NCBI GenBank assembly: GCA_050741515.1
Contig: JBOIFD010000414.1
Location: 21,921 to 85,920 of the forward strand
Reading direction: 5' to 3'
Source: DATEDA01 sp050741515
Lineage (GTDB): Bacteria; Pseudomonadota; Gammaproteobacteria; Burkholderiales; SG8-39
DNA: 64,000 bases
Under the pieces are notes generated by a model that was given only the letters and a program-made list of their open reading frames with translations, made no database searches and was not told the origin of the DNA. The translations under genes and the position numbers were made by a program. Below are positions 18,627 to 29,363 of this stretch, piece after piece (position 1 is the first letter of the stretch; each line of letters starts with the position of its first letter).

Positions 18627-19343
18627 ATGCCCGAGCCGCGCTACAAGCGGATCCTGCTCAAGCTCTCCGGCGAGGCGCTGATGGGGGACGACCCCTTCGG
18701 CATCAACCGGCAGACGATCGAGACGATCGTCGACGAAGTGGCGGCGATCGCCCAGCTCGGCGTCGAGATCGGTGCGGTGATCGGCGGCGGCAACATCTTC
18801 CGCGGCGTCGCGCTCGGCGCCGCCGGCATGGACCGCGCCACCGCCGACTACATGGGCATGCTGGCGACGGTCATGAACGCGCTCGCGCTGGCCGACGTCA
18901 TGCGCCAGAAGGGTCTCATCGCCCGCGTGCAGTCGGCGATCAACATCGAACAGATCGTCGAGCCCTACATCCGGCCGAAAGCGATCCGCTATCTCGAGGA
19001 GGGCCGGATCGTCATCTTCGCCGCCGGGACCGGCAACCCGTTCTTCACCACCGACACCGCGGCCGCGCTCCGCGGCAGCGAGATCGGCGCCGAGGTGATG
19101 CTGAAGGCGACGAAAGTGGATGGCGTCTACACCGCCGATCCCGCGACCAACCCGGATGCGAAGCGCTACCAGCGCGTTACCTTCGACGAGGCGATCGCCA
19201 AGAATCTGCGGGTGATGGACGCGACTGCGCTCACGCTGTGCCGGGACCAGAAGCTGCCGGTAATCGTGTTCAGCCTGTACAAGCGCGGCGCGCTCGCGCG
19301 CGTCGTCATGGGGGAAGACGAGGGGACTCTCGTCCATCTCTAG
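18627..19343 (+). CDS. pyrH: Uridylate kinase
   Basis: Phosphorylates UMP to UDP in pyrimidine nucleotide synthesis. It is an amino-acid-kinase fold protein, 238 residues, with KRILLKLSGEALMG and GAVIGGGNIFRG. It also has FFTTDTAAALRGSEIGAEV and LKATKVDGVYTADP. It stands in the invariant tsf-pyrH-frr order and is separated from both by about 13 nt. Confidence 0.97.
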   Translation: MPEPRYKRILLKLSGEALMGDDPFGINRQTIETIVDEVAAIAQLGVEIGAVIGGGNIFRGVALGAAGMDRATADYMGMLATVMNALALADVMRQKGLIARVQSAINIEQIVEPYIRPKAIRYLEEGRIVIFAAGTGNPFFTTDTAAALRGSEIGAEVMLKATKVDGVYTADPATNPDAKRYQRVTFDEAIAKNLRVMDATALTLCRDQKLPVIVFSLYKRGALARVVMGEDEGTLVHL

Positions 19344-19356
19344 CCGGGAGGAACGC

Positions 19357-19917
19357 ATGGACGTCGCACACATCCGAAGGACGGCCGAGGACAGGATGAA
19401 GAAGTCGATCGAGGCGCTCAAGGCCGACCTGGCAAAGGTCCGGACCGGACGGGCGCACACCGGCCTCCTCGATCACCTCCGCGTCGAGTACTACGGCCAG
19501 CAGGTGCCGATCAGCCAGGTCGCGAACGTGACGCTCACCGATGCCCGCACCATCGGCATCCAGCCGTGGGAGAAGAAGATGGTCGCGGTGGTCGAGAAGG
19601 CGATCCGTGAGTCCGATCTCGGGCTGAATCCGGCGACGCAGGGCGAGCTGATCCGCGTGCCCATGCCGGCGCTCACCGAGGAGCGGCGCAAGGAGCTGAC
19701 GAAGGTCGTCCGGCACGAGGGCGAGAACACGCGCGTGGCGATCAGGAACCTCCGCCGCGACGCCAACACCCAGCTCAAGGAGCTGCTCAAGAAGCACGCC
19801 ATTCCCGAGGACGAGGAGCGCCGGGCGCAGGACGAGGTTCAGAAGCTCACCGACCGCTACGTCGCCGAGGTCGACAAGCTGCTGCAGCAGAAGGAAGCCG
19901 ATCTGATGCACGTCTAG
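19357..19917 (+). CDS. frr: Ribosome recycling factor
   Basis: Splits post-termination ribosomes together with EF-G. The 186-residue product is close to the family's 185. It has the long helices expected, with KVRTGRAHTGLLDHLRVEYYG and IQPWEKKMVAVVEKAI. The conserved LTEERRKELTKVVRHEGENTR and the coiled-coil C-terminus are also present. Confidence 0.97.
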   Translation: MDVAHIRRTAEDRMKKSIEALKADLAKVRTGRAHTGLLDHLRVEYYGQQVPISQVANVTLTDARTIGIQPWEKKMVAVVEKAIRESDLGLNPATQGELIRVPMPALTEERRKELTKVVRHEGENTRVAIRNLRRDANTQLKELLKKHAIPEDEERRAQDEVQKLTDRYVAEVDKLLQQKEADLMHV

Positions 19918-19933
19918 CCCGGGACCCGCCACG

Positions 19934-20737
19934 ATGCACGAGAGCACCACGCAGAAGATCCCGCCGACCGGCCCCGTCCCGCGGCACATCGCCATCATCA
20001 TGGATGGCAACGGGCGCTGGGCGCGCAGCCGCCTGCTGCCCCGCGTCGCGGGACACCGCCGCGGGGTGGAGTCCGTCCGCGGCGTCGTCAAGGCGTGCGG
20101 CGAGCGCGGCGTCGAGTACCTCACGCTGTTCGCGTTCAGCTCCGAGAACTGGCGCCGCCCCGCCGAGGAGATCTCGGTGCTCAAGCAGCTCTTCCACGTC
20201 GCCCTCGAGCAGGAGGTGAGCAAGCTGCACGAGGTCGGAATCCGCCTGCGCGTGGTCGGCAACGTCGCGCCGTTCGGCGAGACGATCGCCGGCCTCGTGC
20301 GCCGGGCCGAGGCGCTGACGGCGGCGAACCGGCGGCTGACGCTGACGATCGCCGCCAACTACGGCGGGCGCTGGGACCTGCTGCAGGCGATCAACGCGAT
20401 GGTGCGCGAGCACCCGGAGAAGGCGGGGTCGTTCGGCGAGAACGACCTCGCGCCGTACCTCGCGATGAGCTACGCACCGGAGCCGGATCTTTTCATCCGC
20501 ACCGGCGGCGAGCAGCGCATCAGCAACTTCCTGCTCTGGCACCTCGCCTACAGCGAGCTGTACTTCACCGACACCCTCTGGCCCGATTTCGACGCTGCGG
20601 CGCTCGACGCGGCGATCGCCTCCTACCAGCAGCGCGAGCGCCGATTCGGCCGGACGAGCGAGCAGCTGACTGCAGCCGTCGCAACCGAAGAGCTTCCCGT
20701 TGTCGTTCGCTCCGACGCACGCCGCCGACTGGCGTAG
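19934..20737 (+). CDS. uppS: Undecaprenyl diphosphate synthase
   Basis: Cis-prenyltransferase that makes the C55 lipid carrier for peptidoglycan and surface glycans. The 267-residue product has the catalytic Asp in IMDGNGRWARSRLLPRVAGH and the AFSSENWRRP motif. The C-terminal RTGGEQRISNFLLWHLAYSELYFT is diagnostic. It heads the envelope portion of the operon, 16 nt after frr. Confidence 0.97.
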   Translation: MHESTTQKIPPTGPVPRHIAIIMDGNGRWARSRLLPRVAGHRRGVESVRGVVKACGERGVEYLTLFAFSSENWRRPAEEISVLKQLFHVALEQEVSKLHEVGIRLRVVGNVAPFGETIAGLVRRAEALTAANRRLTLTIAANYGGRWDLLQAINAMVREHPEKAGSFGENDLAPYLAMSYAPEPDLFIRTGGEQRISNFLLWHLAYSELYFTDTLWPDFDAAALDAAIASYQQRERRFGRTSEQLTAAVATEELPVVVRSDARRRLA

Positions 20738-20747
20738 GCCCGGCGCG

Positions 20748-21574
20748 ATGCTCCGCGACCGGGTCGTCACGGCAGCGGTGCTCGCGGCGTGCTTGCTCGC
20801 GGCGCTCTTCTGGCTGCCGCCGCTCGGCTGGACTGCCCTGGCGAGCGGCGTCCTCGCCCTGGCCGCGTGGGAGTGGGCCGGGTTCGCGCGCTGTGCGACG
20901 GGCGGACGCCTCGCGTACGCGGCCGCTTCGGTCGCCGCGCTCGTCGCCGCCGCGCACGCCTTCAACCTGGCGACCGGCGCGGCCGGCACCATCGCGCTCA
21001 CGCCGGTCTACGGGCTGGCCGCGGTCTTCTGGGCGGTCGGGGCGCCGATCTGGCTCGCGCGGCGGCCGCGCAATGCGCCCGCAGCGCTGGTGCTCGGCGC
21101 AGGCTGGGTCGTGCTGCTGCCCGCGTTCCTCGCCCTGATCCACCTGCGCAACCTCGACCCGCGGTCGCTGCTGCTGTTCATGACGATCGTATGGATCGCC
21201 GACAGCGCCGCATACTTTGTGGGCCGCCGCTTCGGGCGGCACAAGCTCGCGCCGCGAATCAGCCCGGGCAAGACTTGGGAGGGCTTGGCCGCGGCGCTGG
21301 TCGCGACTGCGGTGTACGCTTTCGTCTGGATCGCCTTCGCCCGCGGCGCGACCCCGGCCGTGGTGCGTGACCTCCCGTGGAGTCCGGCGTGGATGCTGGT
21401 GCTGGTCGAAGCCCTCGCCGTGCTGTCGGTGATCGGCGATCTCTTCGAGTCGGCGATGAAGCGTCAGGCGGGACTCAAGGATAGCGGCGGGCTGCTGCCC
21501 GGCCACGGCGGCGTCCTCGACCGCATCGACGCCCTGACGCCGGTGCTGCCCGTGGCCGCGCTCGTGAGCCTCGT

Positions 21575-21578
<4 letters not shown>
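20748..21578 (+). CDS. cdsA: Phosphatidate cytidylyltransferase
   Basis: Integral membrane enzyme that makes CDP-diacylglycerol, the precursor of phospholipids. From the ATG at 20748 the product has 276 residues and about seven to eight hydrophobic segments. The C-terminal signature includes KRQAGLKDSGGLLPGHGGVLDRIDAL. An upstream ATG at 20700 would overlap uppS and place extra polar residues before the first membrane segment, so it was not chosen. Confidence 0.95.
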
Positions 21579-22774
<1,196 letters not shown>

Positions 22775-22806
22775 GCGCATGGGCGCGCCGGGGCGAGGGT
22801 AGTCCA

Positions 22807-24174
22807 ATGGGCCTGCTGCATACCGTCGCATCGTTCATCGTGGCGCTCGGCGTGCTCATCGTCGTGCACGAGCTCGGCCACTATCTCGTCGCGCGGTGGT
22901 GCGGCGTGAAGGTGCTGCGGTTCTCGGTCGGGTTCGGCCGGGCGCTCGCCGCATGGCGCGTCGGACCCGACCGCACCGAATGGGTCGTCGCCGCCGTGCC
23001 GCTCGGCGGATATGTGAAGATGGTCGACGAGCGCGAGGGGGAAGTGGCGCCCGCGGATCGGCCGCGCGCGTTCAACCGGCAGAGCGTGTGGCGGCGGATC
23101 GCGATCGTCGCCGCCGGGCCGGTGGCGAACTTCCTGCTTGCGATCCTGCTGTACTGGATGCTGTTCATGTCGGGCGTGCAGGAAGCCAAACCGATCCTCG
23201 CCGGCCCGGATCCAGGGACGGTCGCCGCGCAGGCGGGGGTTGCGCGCGGGGACACGATCCGCGCGATCAACGACGAGCCGGCGGCGGGCTGGCAGGAGGT
23301 CCGGTGGCGTCTGCTGCAGCTCGCGCTCGACCGGAAGAGCGCGCGGCTCGAGGTGATCGACGCGCGCGGTGCGATCGGCTCGCGCACGCTCGACCTCTCG
23401 CGCTTCGCCACCGATGAGCTCGAGGGGGATCTGCTCGCGAAGCTGGGCTTGAGGCTGCTGCGGCCCGACCTGCCGGCAGTGATCGGCAAGGTGGTTCCGG
23501 GCAGCGTCGCCGAGCGCGCCGGCCTGGCCGAGGGCGACCGCGTCGTCGCGATCGACGGGGCGCGGGTCGCGAGCTGGGAGGCGCTGGTCGCGAAAGTCCG
23601 CGCGAGCCCCGGGCGCGCGCTCGTGCTCGAAGTCGAGCGCGACGGGCGGCGCCGGGGGATCGAGCTCACTCCCGAGGCGGCGACGCAGCAGGGCGCGGAG
23701 ACCATCGGCCGCATCGGTGCCGCGCCGCACGTCGACCCGGACGCGCTCAAGGACTACTACCTCGAGATTCGTTACGGGCCCGTCGCCGCGGCCGGCAAGG
23801 CGGTGGCGAGGACCTGGGAGATGTCGGTCTTCAGCCTGCGCATGCTCGGCAAGATGATCGTGGGCGAGATCTCGTGGCGAAACCTCTCCGGTCCGGTCAC
23901 GATCGCCGATTACGCCGGACAGTCGGCGAGTCTGGGGCTCGCGCCGTATCTCTCGTTCCTCGCGCTGATCTCGATCAGTCTCGGCGTGCTCAACCTGCTG
24001 CCGATCCCGCTCCTCGACGGCGGGCACCTGATGTACTATACGATCGAGTTGTTGAAGGGCAGTCCGGTCTCGGAGCGCGTGATGGAGCTCGGCCAGCGCG
24101 CGGGGCTCGCGGTACTTCTCTTCCTGATGGCGTTCGCGTTCTATAACGACATACATCGCCTACTCTCGGGCTGA
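22807..24174 (+). CDS. rseP: Regulated intramembrane (site-2) zinc metalloprotease RseP
   Basis: Inner-membrane protease that cleaves anti-sigma-E type proteins and signal-peptide remnants. The 455-residue product has HELGH in the first membrane segment (VVHELGHYLVARWCGVKVLR). Two periplasmic PDZ domains follow, at about 120-200 and 215-300. The second active-site motif LNLLPIPLLDGGHLMYY is in a late membrane segment. Its place just before bamA and skp is conserved and links it to envelope stress control. Confidence 0.97.
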   Translation: MGLLHTVASFIVALGVLIVVHELGHYLVARWCGVKVLRFSVGFGRALAAWRVGPDRTEWVVAAVPLGGYVKMVDEREGEVAPADRPRAFNRQSVWRRIAIVAAGPVANFLLAILLYWMLFMSGVQEAKPILAGPDPGTVAAQAGVARGDTIRAINDEPAAGWQEVRWRLLQLALDRKSARLEVIDARGAIGSRTLDLSRFATDELEGDLLAKLGLRLLRPDLPAVIGKVVPGSVAERAGLAEGDRVVAIDGARVASWEALVAKVRASPGRALVLEVERDGRRRGIELTPEAATQQGAETIGRIGAAPHVDPDALKDYYLEIRYGPVAAAGKAVARTWEMSVFSLRMLGKMIVGEISWRNLSGPVTIADYAGQSASLGLAPYLSFLALISISLGVLNLLPIPLLDGGHLMYYTIELLKGSPVSERVMELGQRAGLAVLLFLMAFAFYNDIHRLLSG

Positions 24175-24190
24175 CGCCGCTGCGAACTGG

Positions 24191-26515
24191 ATGACCAAGC
24201 GCCTGTTCGCAGCCCTGCTCGGGGTGCTCCTGGCTCGGTATGCGCTGGCATTCGAGCCGTTCGTCATTCGCGACATCCGCATCGAGGGCATCCAGCGCGT
24301 CGAAGCCGGCACCGTGTTCGGCTATCTGCCGGTCAAGGTCGGCGAGACCATGACCGAGGCCAAGGCGGCGCAGGCGATCCGCGCGCTGTTCGGCACCGGT
24401 CTCTTCAAGGACGTCCGCGTCGAGGTCGAGGGCGACGTTCTCGTCGTCGTCGTCGAGGAGCGCCCGTCGATCGCGCAGATCGACTTCGTCGGGATGAAGG
24501 ACCTGCCGGCCGACCAGGTCAGGAAGGCGCTGCGGGAAAACGGCGTCGCCGAGGGCCGGACGTTCGACAAGGCGGTCGTCGACCAGGCCGAGCAGGAAAT
24601 CAAGCGCCAATACCTCAGCCGCGGGCGCTACGGCGTTACGGTCACGACGACGGTCACGCCGCTCGACCGCAACCGCGTCGCCGTCAACTTCACGGTCGAC
24701 GAGGGCGAGATCGCGCGGATCAAGAGCATCAACGTCGTCGGGAACCGCGGCTTCACGGAAAGCGAGCTGCTCGGTCTGATCCAGCTCCAGACCCCGGGCC
24801 TGCTCACCTGGTACACGAAGAACGACCAGTACTCGCGGCAGAAGCTCGCGGCCGATCTGGAGACGCTCCGCTCGTACTACCTCAACCGCGGCTATCTCGA
24901 CTTCAACATCGAGTCGACCCAGGTGTCGATCTCCCCGGACAAGCGCGATATCTACATCACGATCAACCTCACCGAAGGCGAGAAGTACACCGTGACCGAC
25001 GTCAAGCTCGGCGGCGACCTGCTCCTCCCCGAGGCCGAGCTGATGCGACTGGTGCAGGTGAAGCCGGGCGAACCGTTCTCCCGGGAGAAGCTCGCCGAGT
25101 CGACCAAGGCGATTGCCGAACGGCTGGGCAACGAGGGCTACGCGTTCGCCAACGCGAACTCCGTACCGGACGTCAACAAGGACAAGCGGACCGTCGGCTT
25201 CACGATCATGATCGATCCGGGCCGCCGCGTGTACGTGCGGCGGATCAACATCGTCGGCAACACCAAGACCCGCGACGAAGTCGTCCGCCGGGAACTGCGC
25301 CAGCTCGAAGGCGGGTTCTACGACGGCCAGAAGCTGCAGATCTCGCGCCAGCGGGTCGACAAGCTGAATTACTTCGACTCGGTGGAGCTCGAGACCGAAC
25401 CGGTGGCCGGCTCGAGCGACCAGGTCGACATCAACTTCAAGGTGAAGGAGAAGGCGACCGGGAGCCTGCTGTTCGGGGTGGGGTTCTCGAGCAGCGACGG
25501 GCTGACCCTGCAGGGGTCGCTCAGCCAGGCCAACATTTTCGGCAGCGGCAACTCGGTGACGCTCAGCGCGAATACGAGCCAGGTCAACCGCAACATCGGG
25601 TTCTCGTTCGTGAATCCGTACTTCACCGTCGACGGCGTCAGCGCCGGAGTCAACGTCTACAACCGCCGCTTCGACGCCGACGCGCTCGATGTCGGCAACT
25701 ACGTCACCGAGACGCTCGGGGGCGGCGTGCAGGTCGGCTTCCCGACGGCCGAGTTCGACCGCGTCAGCGTGGCGGTGGCGCTCGAGCAGACCAAGATCGA
25801 TCTGTTCGCGGACAGCCCGCAGCGCTTCATCGACTTCGTCAATCAGAACGGCACCGAGCCGGTGTCGCTGCCCGTCACCGTCTCGTGGGCCCGCGACCGG
25901 CGCGACAGCGCGATCTTCCCGACCACCGGGACGTTTCAGCGCGTGTTCACGGAGGTCGCAGCGCCGGGCTTCGACCTCAAGTACTACAAGCTCGGCTACC
26001 AGCTCACCTGGTATTACCCGATCACTCGCGACGTGATCGGCATGTTGAACGGCCTGATCGGCTACGGCGGCGGCTACAGCGGCAACACGCTCCCGTTCTT
26101 CAAGGCGTACTACGCCGGCGGTCCGGGAACCGTGCGGGGCTACGACACCGCCTCGCTGGGCCCGCGCGACCCCGAGGGCGTGCTCGGCGGCAGCCGGCAG
26201 GCGGTCGCCAACGCCGAGGTCACCTTCCCGTTCCCGGGAATGGGCCAGGACCGTTCGCTCCGCCTGGGGGCGTTCTTCGACGCCGGCCAGGTCTGGAGCG
26301 ACCAGCCCGGCTTCGGCTTCGGCGACAAGGGCACGGCCACCAACAGCAGCGGGGCGTCCGTCTCCTATGATCTCCGTTTGCGGTATTCTGCCGGCGCGAT
26401 CATTGCCTGGAACTCGCCACTCGGCCCGCTGCGGCTGTTCTACGCCGTGCCGCTCAACGACCAGCCGGGTGACCAGCTGCAGAAGTTTCAGTTCGTTTTC
26501 GGCCACGCGTTCTAG
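24191..26515 (+). CDS. bamA: Outer membrane protein assembly factor BamA
   Basis: Central barrel of the BAM complex that inserts outer-membrane proteins. The 774-residue precursor has a signal peptide ending ARYALA before FEPFVIRDIRIEGIQRVE, and five POTRA domains to about residue 420. A 16-strand barrel follows, containing the lid-loop motif YYAGGPGTVRGYDTASLGPRD. The chain ends in Phe (FVFGHAF), as expected for a barrel C-terminal signal. Confidence 0.97.
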   Translation: MTKRLFAALLGVLLARYALAFEPFVIRDIRIEGIQRVEAGTVFGYLPVKVGETMTEAKAAQAIRALFGTGLFKDVRVEVEGDVLVVVVEERPSIAQIDFVGMKDLPADQVRKALRENGVAEGRTFDKAVVDQAEQEIKRQYLSRGRYGVTVTTTVTPLDRNRVAVNFTVDEGEIARIKSINVVGNRGFTESELLGLIQLQTPGLLTWYTKNDQYSRQKLAADLETLRSYYLNRGYLDFNIESTQVSISPDKRDIYITINLTEGEKYTVTDVKLGGDLLLPEAELMRLVQVKPGEPFSREKLAESTKAIAERLGNEGYAFANANSVPDVNKDKRTVGFTIMIDPGRRVYVRRINIVGNTKTRDEVVRRELRQLEGGFYDGQKLQISRQRVDKLNYFDSVELETEPVAGSSDQVDINFKVKEKATGSLLFGVGFSSSDGLTLQGSLSQANIFGSGNSVTLSANTSQVNRNIGFSFVNPYFTVDGVSAGVNVYNRRFDADALDVGNYVTETLGGGVQVGFPTAEFDRVSVAVALEQTKIDLFADSPQRFIDFVNQNGTEPVSLPVTVSWARDRRDSAIFPTTGTFQRVFTEVAAPGFDLKYYKLGYQLTWYYPITRDVIGMLNGLIGYGGGYSGNTLPFFKAYYAGGPGTVRGYDTASLGPRDPEGVLGGSRQAVANAEVTFPFPGMGQDRSLRLGAFFDAGQVWSDQPGFGFGDKGTATNSSGASVSYDLRLRYSAGAIIAWNSPLGPLRLFYAVPLNDQPGDQLQKFQFVFGHAF

Positions 26516-26544
26516 CGCGCGATCGCCTGACCTGGGAGACAAAG

Positions 26545-27057
26545 TTGGCGAAGTTGCAGTGGTTGCTGGCACTGACGCTCCTCGCGCTCGCAAGCGCCGG
26601 GCAGGCACAAGCCGAGAAGATCGGGTTCGTGAACCTCGACCGGATCCTGCGCGACGCTGCGCCGGCGGTTCGCGCGCAGAAGAAGCTGGAGGCGGAGTTC
26701 GCGAAGCGCGAGCAGGAGCTCGCCAAGATGGCCGACCAGCTGAAGCGCACGCAGCAGACCCTCGAGAAGAACGCGGTGACGATGACGGAGTCGGATCGCG
26801 GCAAGCGGGAGCGCGAGTTCGCCGAGCTGACGCGCGACTTCCAGCGCAAGCAGCGCGAGACTCGGGAGGACTTCAATCAGCGCCGCAACGAGGAGCTGTC
26901 CGGGATCCTCGAGCGCGCCAACCGCGTGGTGCGCCAGATCGCCGAGGCGGAGAAGTTCGACATCATTTTCCAGGAGGCGGTGTTCGCGAGCCCGCGCATC
27001 GACATCACCGAGAAGGTGATCCGGGCCCTCGACGACACCTCGCCGGCAAAGAAGTAG
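26545..27057 (+). CDS. skp: Periplasmic chaperone Skp/OmpH family
   Basis: Trimeric chaperone that carries unfolded outer-membrane proteins to BAM. The 170-residue product starts at a TTG (MAKLQWLLALTLLALASAGQ). Its signal peptide ends AQA, before EKIGFVNLDRILRDAAPA. The middle is a highly charged helical hairpin typical of the tentacles. It lies between bamA and lpxD as in most proteobacteria. Confidence 0.93.
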   Translation: MAKLQWLLALTLLALASAGQAQAEKIGFVNLDRILRDAAPAVRAQKKLEAEFAKREQELAKMADQLKRTQQTLEKNAVTMTESDRGKREREFAELTRDFQRKQRETREDFNQRRNEELSGILERANRVVRQIAEAEKFDIIFQEAVFASPRIDITEKVIRALDDTSPAKK

Positions 27058-27062
27058 GCTCG

Positions 27063-28103
27063 ATGGCGCACGGCCCGTTCCGGCTCGCCGAGATCGTCGC
27101 GAGATTCGGCGGGGAGCTGGTCGGCGACCAGGACGTCGTCGTGCGCCGGATCGCCACCCTCTCGGGCGCGGGGCCGGGCGAGCTCTCGTTCCTGACCCAC
27201 CTGCGGTACCGCGGCGAGCTCGCCGCCACCCACGCCTCCGCGGTCATCGTCCCCGAGAGCGCGCGCGGGGCAACCGCGCTGCCGCGGATCGTCTGCCGCG
27301 ACCCGTACGCCTACTTCGCGCGCGTATCGACGCTGTTCAATCCGCCGCCGCCGCCGGTCCCCGGGGTGCATCCGGCGGCGGTGGTCTCGCCGGAGGCGCA
27401 CGTCGCGCCCTCGGCGAGCGTGGGGCCGGCGTGCGTCGTGGAGCGTGGCGCACGGATCGGGGAGGGTGTCGTGCTCGGGGCCGGATGCTTCGTTGGCGAA
27501 GCGGCGTCGATCGGCCGCGACAGCCGGTTGTATCCCCACGTGACGATCGGAGCGCGATGCGTGGTCGGCGCTCGGGCAATCGTGCATGCCGGGGTGGTGA
27601 TCGGCGCCGACGGGTTCGGTTTCGCGCCGGAAGGCGGCGAGTGGATCAAGATCCCGCAGGTCGGCCGGGTAGTGCTCGGTAGCGACGTCGAGATCGGCGC
27701 CAACACGACGCTCGACCGCGGCGCAATCGACGACACGGTCATCGAGGACGGCGTGAAGATCGACAACCAGGTTCAGATCGGGCACAACTGCTGGATCGGC
27801 GCCCATACCGCGATTGCGGGCTGCGTGGGGATCGCCGGCTCGACGCGGATCGGCCGGCACTGCCTGATCGGGGGTGCCGCCATGATCGGCGGGCATCTCG
27901 AGATCGCCGACCGCGTGGTGATCACTGGCTCGAGCGGCGTCAGCAAGTCGATCTCCGCGACCGGCGTCTACAGCGGCGCGCTGCCCGCGACCGACGCCAG
28001 GGCATGGCGCCGGACCCTGGCGCTGCTGCGGAACCTCGAACGGCTCGCAGCCCGGATCCGCGAGCTCGAGCGGCGCGTGGCTACCCTGGAGCGACCGCGA
28101 TGA
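27063..28103 (+). CDS. lpxD: UDP-3-O-(3-hydroxyacyl)glucosamine N-acyltransferase
   Basis: Third acylation step of lipid A synthesis. It adds a hydroxyacyl chain from ACP to the amino group of the glucosamine. The 346-residue product has an N-terminal uridine-binding domain (FLTHLRYRGELAATHASAVI). A long left-handed beta helix follows, including the conserved region IDNQVQIGHNCWIGAHTAIAG, whose His is the expected catalytic base. The start is 5 nt after skp. Confidence 0.96.
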   Translation: MAHGPFRLAEIVARFGGELVGDQDVVVRRIATLSGAGPGELSFLTHLRYRGELAATHASAVIVPESARGATALPRIVCRDPYAYFARVSTLFNPPPPPVPGVHPAAVVSPEAHVAPSASVGPACVVERGARIGEGVVLGAGCFVGEAASIGRDSRLYPHVTIGARCVVGARAIVHAGVVIGADGFGFAPEGGEWIKIPQVGRVVLGSDVEIGANTTLDRGAIDDTVIEDGVKIDNQVQIGHNCWIGAHTAIAGCVGIAGSTRIGRHCLIGGAAMIGGHLEIADRVVITGSSGVSKSISATGVYSGALPATDARAWRRTLALLRNLERLAARIRELERRVATLERPR

Positions 28104-28543
28104 GCGTGATGGACATCAAGACGGTCCTCGAGCGGCTTCCGCACCGCTACCCGTTCCTGCTCGTCGACCGCGTGCTCGAGTGCGAAGTGGGCAAGCGCAT
28201 CGTGGCGCTCAAGAACGTCACCATCAACGAGCCGTTCTTCCCCGGGCACTTCCCCCACCATCCGATCATGCCGGGGGTGATGCTGATCGAGGCGATGGCC
28301 CAGGCGGCCGCGATCCTCGCGTTCGAGTCGAGCAAGCTGCGCCCGGACGACAAGTCGGTGGTGTATTTCCTCGGCATCGACGAGGCGCGGTTCAAGAGTC
28401 CGGTGGTGCCGGGCGACCAGCTCGTCCTCGAGGCGCGCATCGAGCGGCACCTCAAGGGGGTGTGGAAATTCGCGGCCGAGGCACGCGTTGGCGAGCGCGT
28501 GGCCGCAGTGGCCAAGATGATGTGCGCTTTGCGCGACGCCTGA
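28100..28543 (+). CDS. fabZ: 3-hydroxyacyl-[acyl-carrier-protein] dehydratase FabZ
   Basis: Dehydrates 3-hydroxyacyl-ACPs in fatty-acid elongation, competing with LpxA and LpxD for the same substrates. The 147-residue single hot-dog protein has the catalytic His in FFPGHFPHHPIMPGVMLIEAM with the Glu at its end. The ATG overlaps the lpxD stop by 4 nt. This is the housekeeping dehydratase; the tandem hot-dog protein at 34.0 kb is a separate, divergent one. Confidence 0.97.
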   Translation: MSVMDIKTVLERLPHRYPFLLVDRVLECEVGKRIVALKNVTINEPFFPGHFPHHPIMPGVMLIEAMAQAAAILAFESSKLRPDDKSVVYFLGIDEARFKSPVVPGDQLVLEARIERHLKGVWKFAAEARVGERVAAVAKMMCALRDA

Positions 28544-28583
28544 GGTCACGGGCGGCGGTGGGTGACGCTGTAGCGGCTTGCGA

Positions 28584-29354
28584 ATGATCCATCCAACCGC
28601 GATCGTGCATCCGCACGCCGAGCTCGGCGCGAACGTGACCGTCGGCGCCTACTCGATCGTAGGCGAGCACGTCGAGATCGGCGACCGGACCGCGATCGGA
28701 CCGCACACGATCGTCGAGGGGCCGACCCGCATCGGCCGCGACAACCGGATCGGCAGCTTCAGCGTTCTCGGCGGGCCGCCGCAGGACAAGAAGTACGCTG
28801 GCGAGCCGACGCGGCTGGAGATCGGCGACCGCAACACGATCCGCGAGTACTGCACCCTCAACCGCGGCACGACGAAGGACGCCCGCGTCACGCGCATCGG
28901 CGACGACAACTGGATCATGGCCTACGTCCACGTCGCCCACGACTGCCAGATCGGGAGCAACACGGTGTTCGCCAACAACGCCCAGCTCTCGGGCCACGTC
29001 GATGTCGGTGACTGGGCAATCCTGGGCGGCTTCACCGGGGTGGTGCAGTTCATTCGCATCGGCGCGCACGTCATGGTCGGCGGCGGCACCATCCTGCGCC
29101 AGGACGTGCCGCCGTACGTAACGGTGGCGGGCAACCCGGCCAAGGTGTTCGGGATCAACAGCGAGGGGCTCCGCCGGCGGAGCTTCCCTCCGGGGGCGAT
29201 CGAGGGATTGCAACGCGCCTACCGCACGCTCTATCGGAGCGGGCTGCCATTGGCCGACGCGCAGATCGCCCTCGCCGAGCAGGCCGAGGCGACGCCCGAG
29301 ATTGCACTGCTCGTGGACTTCCTCCAGACCGCGGCCCGCGGGATCGTCCGGTAG
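28584..29354 (+). CDS. lpxA: UDP-N-acetylglucosamine acyltransferase
   Basis: First step of lipid A synthesis, acylating UDP-GlcNAc at O3. The 256-residue beta-helix protein starts MIHPTAIVHPHAELGANVTV; a TTG 6 nt upstream is possible. His116 and His119 in YVHVAHDCQIG correspond to E. coli His122 and the catalytic His125. Gly167 matches the E. coli ruler Gly173 that favours a C14 hydroxyacyl chain. The position of E. coli His160 is Val154 here (TGVVQF), which is unusual. Residue equivalences are by eye. Confidence 0.95.
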   Translation: MIHPTAIVHPHAELGANVTVGAYSIVGEHVEIGDRTAIGPHTIVEGPTRIGRDNRIGSFSVLGGPPQDKKYAGEPTRLEIGDRNTIREYCTLNRGTTKDARVTRIGDDNWIMAYVHVAHDCQIGSNTVFANNAQLSGHVDVGDWAILGGFTGVVQFIRIGAHVMVGGGTILRQDVPPYVTVAGNPAKVFGINSEGLRRRSFPPGAIEGLQRAYRTLYRSGLPLADAQIALAEQAEATPEIALLVDFLQTAARGIVR

Positions 29355-29363
29355 GGCGCGGCC

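Noticed and set aside
20700..20747. Upstream start of cdsA inside uppS
   Set aside because: It adds a polar segment before the first membrane helix; the ATG at 20748, just after the uppS stop, is the more natural start.
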